Source: Patiria miniata (lineage: Eukaryota; Echinodermata; Asteroidea; Valvatida; Asterinidae). From it: a stretch of DNA of 64,000 nt. Each line of letters starts with the position of its first letter. The first letter of the stretch is position 1. Under the pieces are notes generated by a model that saw only the letters and a list, made by a program, of their open reading frames with translations, ran no database searches and had not been told where the DNA came from. The position numbers were made by a program, and so were the translations under genes. The DNA lies in NCBI RefSeq assembly GCF_015706575.1, contig NW_024037063.1, forward strand, positions 16,988,927 to 17,052,926, written 5' to 3'. Shown piece after piece: positions 12,601 to 23,830 of the stretch.

Positions 12601-15600
12601 CTTTGTACCATATGCAAGTACCCAATCATATGGATGGGTATTTGCATTATTCTACTCTTACTTCTCTTGTTTCCCTTCTGGGGTACCGTTACCGACTTAT
12701 ATGGGGTACCATATGTTCCCTCGATCTGTGCAAGAAGTCCACCCTGGAGCTCTCACGACTAGGTCACACAGCTGTACTTGCAATCAAACAGTCCATACAT
12801 AGGCATCAGAGGCATGACTTCAATACACAACTTATGTAATCAACATCGATCCAGTCTTCAAGTCTAAAATCTTTCCCCAGCGCGATACTCACCTGTCTAT
12901 CGGCAGAGCAGGATACTCCTACACCCACGGGGCATGAGGCACCATGCCTAGGCAGCCTGATAACACGGACATCATGGCAGAAGTACTTGCCTCCAAACTG
13001 AGCTCCGATGCCTGTACTCCGACACAGATCCAGCACCTGCTGCTCCATGTCCAGATCACGAAAGGCTCTCCCATGCTCATTACCTTGAAACAAGTCCAAA
13101 TGATATATAGACTTTTACCAATAAAAGCCATCACCGAAGAGGTTCAACGCTTGTGCAAAGGTTGTTGCGTATGCTTCTTCGAGGGTTGCCACATTAACAC
13201 ATGCATATACGATCATTTGCTTTGTATGTAGGTGTTTGTAACAGCTGAAAGTTTTGCCTAAAATTACATGTAGATATATGGAGGGCCATTATTGCCAAAC
13301 TCTAAGAAAAGTTACAAGGGATATGATTATACATTAATAAAAGAACCCTTGTTAAATAAACATAAACTATATAAATAACTGACAAATCTCAAATGCTGAC
13401 TGCATACATTGTTGCCAACCACTCTTGGAATGTATGCCAACTGATGGCCATCCACACATTACAAGTGTAATCGAGTCAATCATGAGACAGGGATGCACAA
13501 TGACATAGGACGGTCACTTGACTTGAGAATGAATGACTTGTCTCAAGATGACGTAATAACAATCTGTGACCACTACAAGAAAATTATGATTTGTCCTCCC
13601 AAATTTGCCTTACTAATAATCTTGTATCCAAAACCTCGTATCATAAACTAAACCTTAGTAGTTTCTACCTGTTGTTGGCAAGTTGTCTAGGTACTTGGTG
13701 GAGGCCAGTTTGACTGTCTTGAGGGTCATTTCTGCTGATAGTCCTCCAATGACAAAAACCAGATGATAAGGTGGGCAGGCAGCAGTACCAATTGTCTGAA
13801 AATATTCAAATAGTGTGATTCAAAATCATATAAAAATTTAATTGCATTATTGGTTTCTAAAATCTTAACCTTGCCATGGTATACTGGGAAGCAGTAACGA
13901 CGTACTTGGAGGAGACCAATCAGTAAATGGGCTTTATAACAAAAGTGCAAACTGTTATTAGTAACTCTAGAACTGATCAATGCAAAAGATCAATTACCAA
14001 AAATTTCCACTTCAGAAAGAACCAAAATGGATGTTGCATGCCCATTTATTAAGAATTTGTCCACTGAACCAAATCCTCCCAAACAAAAAGGACTCCCAAA
14101 AGTACCTCTTAGAGGTTTTCTACGGTCATTTGTTAGAGGGAACTGAACACGTCAAGTACATGGTGACACAGACAAACAAAAGACTTGAAAGGTCTCTAAC
14201 TTATTACGGAATTCTTGGCCCAGAGAAGTTTTAAAATATGCAGTACTCGTCACCAAATTTACAATTCCAAAGTTATAAAATGGACCACACAATTAGAAAG
14301 AGGAGTTTACATGAGCTGCAATAGAAACTGTAATAAAAATCTAATTTTCAGTTACCAATGTATTCAGAAATCTAATTGGTAAAATAGCTCACGATATCCA
14401 GATGAGTTGTACCCGTGTCTCAATTATTCAATTATTCAATTATTCTACAAAATGGCATGTTTCAATCTAAGTTGATCACTGAAGTCAGATTTGTCAATCA
14501 TTTCAATCAAATCTATCAATTCTTCAAATATTTCAATTCTCACATCTCCTCTTAATTAGTATTCAAATTTCAATATCTGCACTTTCCTTTAAATTTCGTA
14601 AATCTTTAACTCAAACACTCCTTGTTTGACACTAAGAGTTTTCCTACTGTAATTATTTCAATTACCTTAAATCTTAACTTGTAACAATTCCTATCTTCAA
14701 ATCACCAATTAACCCGTGAAATTTCAAACTTTCACCTCTTTAACATCTCAATAATTCAAAATTACTTTCTTAGATTTACTTTCTGTATCTTCAATTTGAC
14801 CTCAAAGTTCAGAAATCGTAATTCACTTTACGTTTATCAATTTTCTCTTCTGTTTAAGTTAAAACCTTCCTGTTTCTATATTAATAACAATTTACTCTTT
14901 AAATAACACCTCTTCAATTTTGGTTCAACCTTTTCTTTCTGTATAAATCTTAATCCTTCTTTCAATCTAGTTGATTATAAAATTATTTATGGACTTGAGT
15001 TACTCGAACTCAAAATGAATACTCATCAAACCGAAACAACCACTCTCCATTTTGGGGTTCAGTAGTCCTTAATGTTTTATTACATTTTAAATCATTGTAT
15101 ATTATCTCAATTTATATTTAATTTAGTATTTGAAGTTTTATTTAGATAAATAAAATACATTGCAAGAAAATGTTCATTATTTTGAAAGATTGAATTTGTT
15201 TCCATGACAATATTACATTTTTCAAAGTAAAGCATAGTTGCCATGAAACATCAACACAGTATTATTACTTCCTACTCAGATTCAAGACGTTTGTGATGTA
15301 ACTAGATATATAGTTTCCATTTAGTTTACAAACAATTACAAACTTTCTTTGAAGTACCAGAAAAAAATTACAATATTATATAAAATATTTAAATATAACC
15401 TTGTTAACAATTCAGAACACAAAATAAAACTGTTTGATAAATCATATAACATTTCCAGGAATAAGCTGAGATAATTGCGGTGATAGACAGATAGAACCAG
15501 TGTTTGTGTGGGGAAAAAACGCCAAACAAGTGCAAAAAGCTGAGCTTCTGAACCCCAAAAGAGAGAAGAACAGGGGGAAAACCAAAGGTGGCTGATGGGG

Positions 15601-18600
15601 TGGTGGTGGGTTAAATTTCATCGGCAAAAATGTGCCCATTTTCCGGTCAGAGGTGGAATCGAGAGTGACGCGACGCAAAGTTATTTCGTGCTATCTACAT
15701 GTACGGGGTAGAACTTTCCACAAAGGACCGCCAGTTATTCACGCGTTCAGCGTGTGATGTAATCGCAATCAACAACATCAAGGATCTTCTAAAAAATTCT
15801 CGAGGTATCCGCGCGCCCATAAACCTGAATAAATATTGCGCTTAATCATCATTTACAATCGCACTTTCAAAATCCAAATCAACTTTGTGTTATTAAGCCA
15901 GTTTATTGAATACAATTCTAAAGATGACTGCCGTCAGGTCCTTGTTAGCCTGCTAAACGACTATGCAGCACTCAGGTTCACAGGGTCCGGTAGAGTTAGG
16001 GGTCCTCGACATGAGCTTCAGTTCTTCAGGGTCGTGCGGGGCTCACTCTACCCAGTAGAAATATTTCCCATTCTTTGTGACATCTGAGATTAGAAAGTTT
16101 ACAAGCCAAATTTCAAACTAAGATTCCGCATCATTTTTAGCAAGTAAAGATATAAAGACGTTAGAATTACTGCCCTAACAATAAAATCAATTTCAATTCT
16201 AATACAAAATAAATACGAGGAATAAAGTGGGCAAAAAAACTAATTTCAACTTACAGTTAGCATTTTCGTTACTGTCTTGGAGTTGCATACAATGTCAGCT
16301 TTTTGCAGACCACAGACTTTCAGTACAAAACCATGGTTGTTGGCTGTTCAGGCTAGAGCTGGCAATATAAATCAGACTAGCTGTATAATTTTGTTTACGG
16401 ACAAAATAGGTCCTCTCTCTCGTTTGTCTGGCGAGCAAGTGTCTGCAGCAGCTTAGCATAGGCAAAAAACCCAAGCTCCTTTAATGCAAGGAATTTTGGA
16501 AGGCATATGGCAAATGTTCATATTCTATCGATCACTCATACTGCTAACTATAACACACACGGGTAACAAAAGCAATATCCTTGGCACGCCCACCCACATA
16601 CCATGAACGACTTGCTCAATAATACTGAATATTCATCTCTGGAACTTCCAACCTATTAATGAATCCACACACACGTACACACAAACACTCAAAACCAAAA
16701 ATAATTATAAATTATACAGTCACTTGTGACACTGGCTCGGTGCCCATTTGTGATTTGTCCTCCTCTGTCAGGCCGATTTCAGTTTTGCATTCCAAAGTGA
16801 TATCTCTAACACCTGGATATATACGCAAGTTTAATAAAGTATTAAGTAAACAGTTTATTGCATTATTCATAAATCAGCGACGTAAAATGAAATGCCGTTA
16901 TACACACTTGAAAATTGAATACTATATTTTTTCATTTGATCATTTGGGACAATTGTTATACCACCTCATCATTTCTCAAGTTAGAATGATCATGAGCTAT
17001 CTTACTTTGATCTTCTCATCCACAAAGCTGGCCAACTTGGCAGGGTTGAGCAGGGCCTTGGTCTGCTGGTACAGGAACGTCTTGTTGGCTGAGCCGCCGC
17101 CCTTAGCAATGAATAGGAAGTTGTACTCATTGCCAGGCGTGGCATACAGCTCTACCTGGGCTGGCAGGTTGGTGCCTGTGTTGACCTCTTTGAACATGTC
17201 CAGGGGTGCTACCTGGGTTATGCAGACGGATGGGAAAAGAACCGGATAACAGTTAAAGCTCCAACAAATCAGCCATGTCTGTGGTTTCATGAATGACAAT
17301 ACTCGCTACAATGGGCAGTGGGCTAGTCCATCGGACTTGCACGGGGAATAAGACATTCCCGCCCCCAAGAGTCTCCCAGTTTTGGGTAAACAACCCCGCC
17401 ACTGTATCGACAGAAAATCCAGAGTCGAGTCCCTAAGGCGGAGGGATATAGAGAGCCGCGTCACCTTCTGGCAACGCCTGCAGCTGCACTGGTACGTAAC
17501 CAAACTGTATTGGTTGTACCTTTCCTTTGGATTATATCTGCAAGGCCAAGAAGGAGTCCTTTCGTCTGGGCAACTTTATACCTCCATATTACCCTCTCAG
17601 GCTTGTAGCACCGTGGAGAGGTCACTCTAGTGATGTCGCAAGATATCGGCACAAAACGAAAGCGGCAGTTTTAAGCTCGTCGATCCACTTGGCGTAGGAA
17701 ACGAGCGGTGGAAGAGATCATCGCATCTTACTGAACAGCTACCGCCCGCCTCAGGCTGGGCAGCCCCAAGCCACCGATACTGCCTCGCCACGGTTTGCCT
17801 GCTTCATCTGGTGCATGGAGCTTAGAGAATTATTTCAACAAGCATGCTGAAACTCCGCATCCGTCTGCAAGATTGCTGTCATAGACAGCTAGAGAGCTCT
17901 CTTCAGACCGAACATCAACATTGCCTGCCTCCAAGAGACTCGACTAGCAGATAGTGGTTCCAGCAGAGAGTCCAATTATACCTTCTTTTCTCAGACAGCA
18001 TATGTTGGCTTTGCTGTAAGGATTACTTTTGTTACCACTATCGAGCCGACCTCTGAGGGGAAAGAAAGAGTCCTCATTCCCCGTCCGTCCACATCAACAG
18101 GCTCCATCAATCTCCTTAGCATCTATGGTCCCATCTTCTGTTCCAGCCCAGAAGCAAGAAATCTGTCCAATGAGGCACTGAGTGAAGCAATAATCATAGA
18201 TACCTAGCACCGAAGAATCGTACCTACTGCAGGAGACTTCAATGCAACAGTGATCATGTCCCGATGGAACTGGCAAGATAAACGAGAACAGGCAGACCTG
18301 CTAGAGCTGTGCTGCTACCACTGGCTATGTGCAACGAGCTCCATAAGGTCTTATAAAGACATCCTCAATCCAGCCACTGGCACCATGCAGCTAGACCTTG
18401 TCATCACCAGGCGCATATATCTCAGAAGTGTCCTCCTCATCCACAGTTACTACTGCACACATTGCGACACAGACCACTCCCTCGTGACTAGCACAGTGAG
18501 ATTTGTGTCAAGAAGCTTCACCACTCCAAGACCAAGGATCGACCATGAATCAACACCTGCTGCACAACAACTTTGGGATAACTGTCAAAATATGCAAATG

Positions 18601-21600
18601 CTGAAATACTGTACCTGCGAGTAGCGTAAGTTTGTCTGTGTGTATGCATTGTAGATGCCCCGTGATAAGTGCTCATCATCTTTCTCATCTGTCCACACGT
18701 TCTGTCCCCTCTTGCCTGCAAAATGATGAGAAGTTTTAAAACTCTGCACACGAAACCTCCCTCATAAACATTATTTCAAGAGGTGAACACCAATGGCTAA
18801 GAACCCTACTGTTTAAAAATACATTGTATATTAAGTAGATCTCTACGATTGCCTTGAGTTTATTGAAGGAAGTGCGAGAAGATCGATGGTGTATACAGTA
18901 TTCGTTTGTGTCCATATTTCTTTATTTGTTAGTATTATTGTTCGTAGTCTGTTTCACTAAATGCACATTTTCCTTGTGAATTTTACTTTGCTTAACTGTA
19001 TTAAATATTAATAAATACCTTGGAGGTTTCTGATTTGTCGAGACTCGATCACGTGGGGGTGTATTTACGGTGATATAAAGACCGGCTTCAAAGAACAAGC
19101 GAAAAAAATGGCCCCTGAACCAGCATTGATCAAGCCCCATGGAAGGCAATGATTGGTCATATTTACAACAGTCATACGACAGCTTGTAACAATACAGCAC
19201 TGCACATGCGCTCAACCACCTTCGCGTGAGACTGACGCGCGCGTACGCAACACAGTTGCTATGGGTGCGCGCGCGTAAGGAAGTTTTAAAACGACATCGT
19301 ACAGCAGTGCAGTATACTGAGGATGTTTAAGACGAAAGCGTAGATCTACGATTTATTTTCTTTATACACGTCGCCCATCGACATATTTACCTTTCCTTAA
19401 CCAAGCATCTTTGTAATTCTGGACACAAGGAATGTGTAAACGAAATTTCAGCTTCCTCCATCAGGTAAAAATATGAAAATTGTTGTAATTTGTTTCGCTA
19501 CGGCAGCAGAAGTCCAAACCCTGGACGTCGTACGCGTACGCAATGAAGACGTTGTCCAGCGCGCGCAGCCTGGGCCCGGCTGTGGTGTATATAACAACGC
19601 TTATTGAAGAGACAGGGTACCACGCATACGTTAAAATATGGCCCATGAACATGAACACAAAAAAGTCTGGAAATATCGCCGAAAGAAAGTCACACAATTG
19701 GAGCATTTTAACTGTTTATTTCGTTAAAAAGGTATTTATTAATGGGAATAACAGTGTGAGGATCCGGTCTTCACTGCGTGATAATGACCGGGTGTGGGGG
19801 TGACCGCCGTTAATGGATCTCGACTTCGTCTCGGTCCATTAACAGCGGTCACCCCCAAACCCGGTCATTATCACGCAGTGAAGACCCGGCTCCTCACACT
19901 GTTATTCCCTTAATATGTTACGTGTGCAGGGCCCAAATGGAAATACGTTTTGAACTGTATGGGCACACCCTGGGTAAAGAAACATATATAAAAATATTAA
20001 TAAGTGGTAATGAAATGTTTTCCATTGTTATTATTGTAACTCTCTTTTTGCAGGGGAACTGTGTGAGTGCCCGTCTCAATATTACATTTGTAAATGTGCT
20101 CAGGATTCATAGCATTTGAGATTATTTGTGTTGTGGAACCTTTCATTTCAACGAGGGGCATATTGCAATGCCTATGCCATCTGGAACTGAATTTTGGATT
20201 TACCTAAAATGATTGCAGTGCCTGTATCCTGGCAGCCTGGTAAAATCATACCAGCAGCAATGTTGGCATTCTTGAGGAGTTCCAGAGCTACAAATTTGTC
20301 ATTTCTAGATGCCTCAGGATCATCCAGGATACTACTCAATTGCTAGTGGAAATAAGAAAAAGTTTACCTTTATCAAACAAGTTATCAAACTTGTAACTTA
20401 CCCGCAATAAACAGGAGATTTACAAAAAGTTATTAATTAGATTTAGCGAGGCTGTTTGGCTTGCTACTCCTATAACACCTTTCTCGCGAATGTCCCACTC
20501 CCAAACCCAGTTGACATTTTTTGTCGCCTTCGATAACCTGCAAAATTCCAACTCAGTGCGGGCATCCAAACGCAAATGTTGCCTTCTTGCATATTCACGT
20601 TGGGTGTCAGATGACTGATTAAAGCGTCCCCCTAAAGAGAGTCACTGTTACAACCTGTAGATGTTTGGGTCTGAGCAAGTGTGCAATGTCCACCATTGCT
20701 TGTGATGATAACGCTGTCAATGCTTCCGGTGCAACTTGGAGAATCTTTCTGCCCTTAAATTCAAATGTTGACACAAAGTCCCCTGAAAACAATAACAAAG
20801 AAATGTGACATACTGCTAAATACTCTAGTTTGTTACTCCATAAATCCACAGGCGATTCCCACAGGCACGGTCGTACTAATTTGCACGCAAACATTGTGCA
20901 CGGCATAGTGAACACCTCGCACGAATTCAGTGCTAATGCATACGTCATCGTACAGTCGGGAACCATGACAGTCGATGTGGTATTGATACGACAATGTACT
21001 TTCTTGGCACCATGCAGAATTTATAATGCTAATGAATATGTCATCATATAGTCGGGAACCATGACGTCGAGTCGATGTGGTATTGGTACGACAACGCTCT
21101 ACGCACCTAATAGTGAGCACGTATTTGTATACATTACTCGTGGTCGTAAAGTTTTTAAAGTTCAAAGTTTGATATCTGGCTGGCAATGGGTAGGCCAATT
21201 GTTGTGTTGTTTGTTTGAACACTCAGTCAACTGTAAACCTTGTCTGTTTAATACTGGGAGTTTCATTACCCTTTCTTAATGACACAAACCGTAGTTCATT
21301 AAATGGTTGAATGGTACTTAATATTAAGCAGTTTGCATGTTTGTTGTGCCTTCTTGTAAGTTAATCTGACGTTAGAAGTGGAATTTATAAAATATAAAAT
21401 GTAAATTCCCATCCCGACGGATTATTTTTTTATTAAAATCAATGTTAATTGGCCTTATGTAAATAACACTTTGAATTCAGACTAATTACCAGTCAACTTT
21501 TTGTAGGGTACATCAAATTGTGTATCAGGCTTCATGATGTCCTGATAGTGAAATGCCTTGACATCTGGTGCTGCCTTGGCTGCAGTGGCTTTGCCTCGAT

Positions 21601-21667
21601 GCAGCAATGAATCCAGCAGGCATCGCTGGCACAACAGCAGACCTCGGCGTACTGACTGCGTCAACAT
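6420..21667 (-). CDS. Class I (iron-sulfur) fumarate hydratase, probably mitochondrial
   Basis: The enzyme reversibly hydrates fumarate to L-malate using a [4Fe-4S] cluster. Eleven exons join in phase: 21667-21490, 20782-20655, 20342-20204, 18715-18615, 17212-17006, 13795-13669, 13083-12893, 11283-11173, 10426-10220, 7653-7534 and 6638-6420, giving 575 residues. This is the usual length for the family. Residues 1-30 ([20 protein letters not shown]...) are basic and hydrophobic without acidic residues, as in a mitochondrial presequence. The cluster cysteines are C139 (CQDTGTA), C258 ([10 protein letters not shown]) and C352. Their spacing of 119 and 94 equals that remembered for Leishmania major fumarase (C133, C252, C346). 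With the same offset of 6, D141, R179, G222, H340, R427, T473, R477 and K497 are also conserved. GGGSANKT lies at 220-227. The start codon has A at -3. No intact class II fumarase is in view. A bacterial contaminant is excluded by the introns. Confidence 0.95.
6639..7533. other. Fumarase intron 10
   Basis: No transposon or other gene was recognised. Open frames in it look like chance. Confidence 0.5.
7534..7653 (-). CDS. Fumarase exon 10 (catalytic threonine)
   Basis: Encodes [20 protein letters not shown] and then [14 protein letters not shown]473, R477 and K497 sit where the Leishmania enzyme has T467, R471 and K491. Donor GTATGT. Confidence 0.95.
7905..7965. repeat. Short direct repeat
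   Basis: CTACTGGCTAGCCAGTCCTG occurs twice about 29 bp apart, inside fumarase intron 9. Each unit contains the palindrome CTGGCTAGCCAG. Confidence 0.8.
8220..9790 (+). mobile_element. Decayed LINE (non-LTR retrotransposon) fragment
   Basis: It lies in fumarase intron 9, on the opposite strand to the gene. An apurinic endonuclease domain is readable at about 8290-8690: [33 protein letters not shown] and NTDHRL. A reverse-transcriptase block, [15 protein letters not shown], lies at 9439-9483. A C-terminal block, [15 protein letters not shown], lies near 9640-9690. The frames change between blocks and much of the reverse transcriptase is missing, so the copy is dead. The motif style suggests a CR1/L2- or RTE-like clade; the clade is unsure. 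Confidence 0.85.
9931..10021 (-). mobile_element. tRNA-derived SINE, copy 1
   Basis: It shares with 55185-55290 the order TTCACAAGCTTACTTG, a box-B-like block, GCAGACGTCTTAC, 'accaccaagct' and GGCTGGCTGGTT. It is more diverged than the second copy. It lies just downstream of the LINE in the same intron. Confidence 0.65.
10220..10426 (-). CDS. Fumarase exon 9 (C-terminal domain start)
   Basis: Encodes [20 protein letters not shown], then [20 protein letters not shown] and [13 protein letters not shown], typical of the class I C-terminal domain. Includes R427. Donor GTACAT. Confidence 0.95.
10955..11110. repeat. Dispersed repeat shared with 50970-51125
   Basis: 'TATGAGGTGTAGTA', 'CCCTCGGTGT' and 'CAAACCATGC' with TTTGTATA occur in the same order as around the hairpin at 51011-51109. 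It lies in fumarase intron 8 and is an older copy lacking the perfect hairpin. Confidence 0.55.
11173..11283 (-). CDS. Fumarase exon 8 (inter-domain linker)
   Basis: Encodes [20 protein letters not shown] and then [16 protein letters not shown], the linker between the N- and C-terminal domains of class I fumarases. Donor GTACTA. Confidence 0.9.
11284..12892. other. Fumarase intron 7
   Basis: No element is recognised. A 152-codon plus-strand open frame from 12381 shows no family motifs, is antisense to the host gene and looks like chance. Confidence 0.5.
12893..13083 (-). CDS. Fumarase exon 7 (third cluster cysteine)
   Basis: Encodes [20 protein letters not shown] onward to [19 protein letters not shown], with H340 and cluster ligand C352. 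Donor GTGAGT. Confidence 0.95.
13669..13795 (-). CDS. Fumarase exon 6 (second cluster cysteine)
   Basis: Encodes [20 protein letters not shown] onward, with cluster ligand C258. Donor GTAGAA, phase 1. Confidence 0.95.
14390..14960. repeat. Pyrimidine-rich degenerate repeat tract
   Basis: The plus strand is strongly depleted in G, with recurring TTCAATT/TTCAAAT words, including three joined copies of 'tcaattat' near 14420-14440. It lies in fumarase intron 5 and may be a decayed simple-sequence array. Confidence 0.5.
14961..17005. other. Rest of fumarase intron 5
   Basis: AT-rich. No exon or transposon is recognised. Confidence 0.4.
17006..17212 (-). CDS. Fumarase exon 5 (GGGSANKT motif)
   Basis: Encodes [20 protein letters not shown] onward, with [15 protein letters not shown], a hallmark of the class I N-terminal domain. 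Donor GTAAGA. Confidence 0.95.
17290..18575 (+). mobile_element. Decayed LINE fragment (endonuclease region)
   Basis: It lies in fumarase intron 4, antisense to the gene. The readable blocks are [34 protein letters not shown] and [14 protein letters not shown], covering the endonuclease domain at about 18050-18530. The 17290-18000 part looks like the 5' region of the element but is less certain. Frames are interrupted and no reverse transcriptase follows. It stops within a few tens of bases of the splice donor of fumarase exon 4. Confidence 0.8.
18615..18715 (-). CDS. Fumarase exon 4
   Basis: Encodes [20 protein letters not shown] through QTNLRYSQ, including substrate-binding R179. Acceptor TTTGCAG, donor GTACAG. 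A LINE fragment ends only a few tens of bases beyond the donor. Confidence 0.93.
18716..20203. other. Fumarase intron 3, remaining sequence
   Basis: Apart from the foldback at 19741-19913, only CpG-containing unique-looking sequence near 19220-19280 (repeated 'gcgcgcg') is visible. Confidence 0.4.
19741..19913. mobile_element. Foldback/MITE with 80-bp arms
   Basis: The arm AATGGGAATAACAGTGTGAG...GGTGACCGC...TTAATGGA is repeated inverted around a short spacer (GATCTCGACTTCGTCTCGG). It lies in fumarase intron 3, is non-coding and is close to symmetrical, so it is probably fairly young. Confidence 0.85.
20204..20342 (-). CDS. Fumarase exon 3 (first cluster cysteine)
   Basis: Encodes the helix [17 protein letters not shown] and then [14 protein letters not shown], with cluster ligand C139 and substrate residues Q140 and D141. 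Donor GTAAAT. Confidence 0.93.
20655..20782 (-). CDS. Fumarase exon 2
   Basis: Acceptor TTTTCAG. Encodes [20 protein letters not shown] and onward through HLLRPKHLQ. The donor GTTGTA is weak, but the phase and family similarity support it. Confidence 0.9.
21490..21667 (-). CDS. Fumarase exon 1 (presequence)
   Basis: Encodes residues 1-59: an arginine-rich leader, then [20 protein letters not shown]. Donor G/GTAATT, ending in phase 1. Confidence 0.9.
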
Positions 21668-22030
21668 GGTTCAAAGGCTAACTGAATGGCGATAGGAGAA
21701 ATGAATGGAAGATAAGACAATATAAGATAAATGTAGCACACAATGCTCACATCTTTATTCCATCGTTTATTCCATCGCTATGCGCCCTTTGTTATATCGT
21801 GCCAATAACTCAAAAAGACAAACTGTATGATAAATGAATAAAAGGTAGTAAGAGTACATCGTTTTTTGCTTTCCAAAAAGTAACAGGACATTTTCGTTAA
21901 AAAGCATACTGTCTTGGTTTAAAGATAGTAAAGACACTAGAGACACCACACTGTCTTTGACATTATTCCTTCTGATCCGATATGCTGCCATTTGAAGAAA
22001 ACAATGATAGAATGACATTTCGAACTAGTC
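21668..22030. promoter_or_regulatory. Upstream region of the fumarase gene
   Basis: The promoter must lie here or further up. No TATA box or known site can be assigned. A stretch at 21790-21830 (GTTATATCGTG, CAATAACTCAAAAAGA) recurs at 62925-62955, so repeat sequence comes within about 120 bases of the start codon. Confidence 0.3.
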
Positions 22031-23155
22031 TAAGCCGAGGGAGTTGAATACTTTGATCCTTGAACCCTGAAGGCAAATGTGAGTAGGGAAATCCCCGAAG
22101 CCAATTAACATGCAAATAGAATCCCGGGACATACCGTTATTTCGTTTTACCGTTTTGGATTTCCTCAAAAATAAAAACAGTGAACGAACCATTGACCGTT
22201 TTGTCGTTTTACAGTTTTGTAAAACAGTCAAACGATATTAAGTCACAAAAACAATTACCTTTTTAATGTTTTTGTAAATTGTAAAAAGCGATAAACGGTT
22301 AGTTGCTATATTTTTAGAGTGTTGTTTTACAAAAACATGACAATGACAAAACGGTCAATAGTCTTGTCGACCATTTTTTGATTCAGGTTCAGCAATTATA
22401 AGCAATGCACCTGGTCTTGGGATCAGTCATTGCCAGGGACCCACATTGCCCTCCTTACACTGATTACGTCATTCTCATGACAGAATTTGTCAATATTGGC
22501 TATTGAAGAGCCGCGCCGAACTCTAATTTCCTTCACTATCTGCAACTTCTTCATACGTCTTACCATCCTGTATCCATTGTGAAATTTTCTCCTTGAAAAT
22601 TTCCAGGGCCATTTTTGCTTGCAACTCTTAGCCCGATCAACTGAATCGCAATAGATGGGAGTCAGTGTCCGCGCCAGGAATCACACCACGCATTAATTAT
22701 GCCGAGGTAACACTTCTTCAGGCACAGCATGGTCCCCCTCCAACCCCTTGCCTACCGCCACAAAATGCACCACGGACTGTTAACTATGACACTGAAATAC
22801 AAAATAACAGTCTGCATTCAATACTGACCGTTTTGCTGTTTTTCAAAGTTATTTGTGTAAAACTGTAAAACAAAAATCATTGATCGTTATGCTGTAATGA
22901 AATTTACTACACTGATAAAACGGAATAACCGTATTTATCTTAATACCGATTGACCGTTTTACAAAACTGTAAAACGACAAAATGGTCATTGGTTCGTTTA
23001 CTGTTTTTGTTTTTGAGGATATCCAAAACGGTAAAACGAAATAACGGTATGTCCCGGGATTAAATAGGTCTATGGTTGCTATGGTTTCTCCACATTTGAT
23101 TGGCTAGAAGTGATTGGTGGCGTTTCTTAATTGGTTTATCAGGTAACGTGGCGGC
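22031..23155. repeat. Dispersed repeat A, copy 2 (split)
   Basis: The two halves, 22031-22119 and 23062-23155, match the continuous copy at 341-530. They are parted by the 942-bp inverted-repeat element inserted between them. Confidence 0.8.
22120..23061. mobile_element. 942-bp inverted-repeat transposon with 6-bp target duplication
   Basis: The ends AATCCCGGGACATACCGTTA and the inverted copy at 23061 begin terminal repeats of well over 100 bp. AAATAG flanks both ends (22114-22119 and 23062-23067), and the uninterrupted repeat at 341-530 shows the empty site. A minus-strand stretch near 22560-22620 reads EIFKEKISQWIQDGKTYEEV, which could be a relic of a helix-turn-helix DNA-binding domain. 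It is non-autonomous; the superfamily is not assigned. Confidence 0.88.
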
Positions 23156-23399
23156 ATATGTGCTTTTACCCTCGGCTTCCTCTCGGGTAATTATCGCCCA
23201 TCCAGACTCCAACCGGTCTTAAACAGAGTGTTGTAATACCGCCCAAACACCCTTATAATTATTACATGTCACTGTGTATAGTAATAGTGTAGAGGAGGCC
23301 CTCAACCGAAATCCTATTGCGCCAGTTCACGAAAGAGTTTATCTATTTACAAGTGTTCCGCGTTATTTTGCAATAACACTTACGTTTACACTATTTTTG

Positions 23400-23830
23400 C
23401 ACGATATTTTTTTATTCTTAAGTTGAAATTCTGCAAATGCTGACTCATATACTATCGTTTCGTGTTGGAATGATCGTTGTGCTCAACATACTAATTAAAC
23501 ACATAAAAAAATAATTCCTTAGCGGGCGGCTAATTATTGAACTTTAACTCGTTCTTAAGCACAAAATGCATGGGAAAATCCATTCTTAAGTTGCGGATCT
23601 TGCATTTTGGTCATGTTAATTAGCTTTTAGTGAAGGTTTCGCTCTTGTGCTCAAAATTCTAATTAAAGGTGAATAATTAGCACTAATTAGGCCATTCTTA
23701 AGCATGGAATGCACGGGATTTCTCATCTTAAACTATTGGTCATTGATAAGCTAATCGGATATTACCTTTTCGCGTTAGAATCGTGTGCGCAATATTCTAA
23801 TTAAGTCAATTTTGGGGGTCTTTAGGCGGT
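23400..23830. repeat. Three degenerate tandem repeats of about 130-170 bp
   Basis: Each unit has 'ttcttaag', a 'gcaaatg/gcattttgg/gcacggg' block, 'taattag' or similar, a 'cgtttcg/ggtttcgct/cttttcgcg' block and 'gtgctcaa...ctaatta'. The copies are strongly diverged. Confidence 0.45.

Noticed and set aside
12381-12839. 152-codon plus-strand open frame in fumarase intron 7
   Set aside because: No start-context or splice support, no family motif, antisense to the gene, and composition like the surrounding intron.
6420-21667. Bacterial contamination as the source of the class I fumarase
   Set aside because: Eleven exons with consistent GT/AG borders and phases, and repeat-filled introns shared with the neighbouring animal genes.
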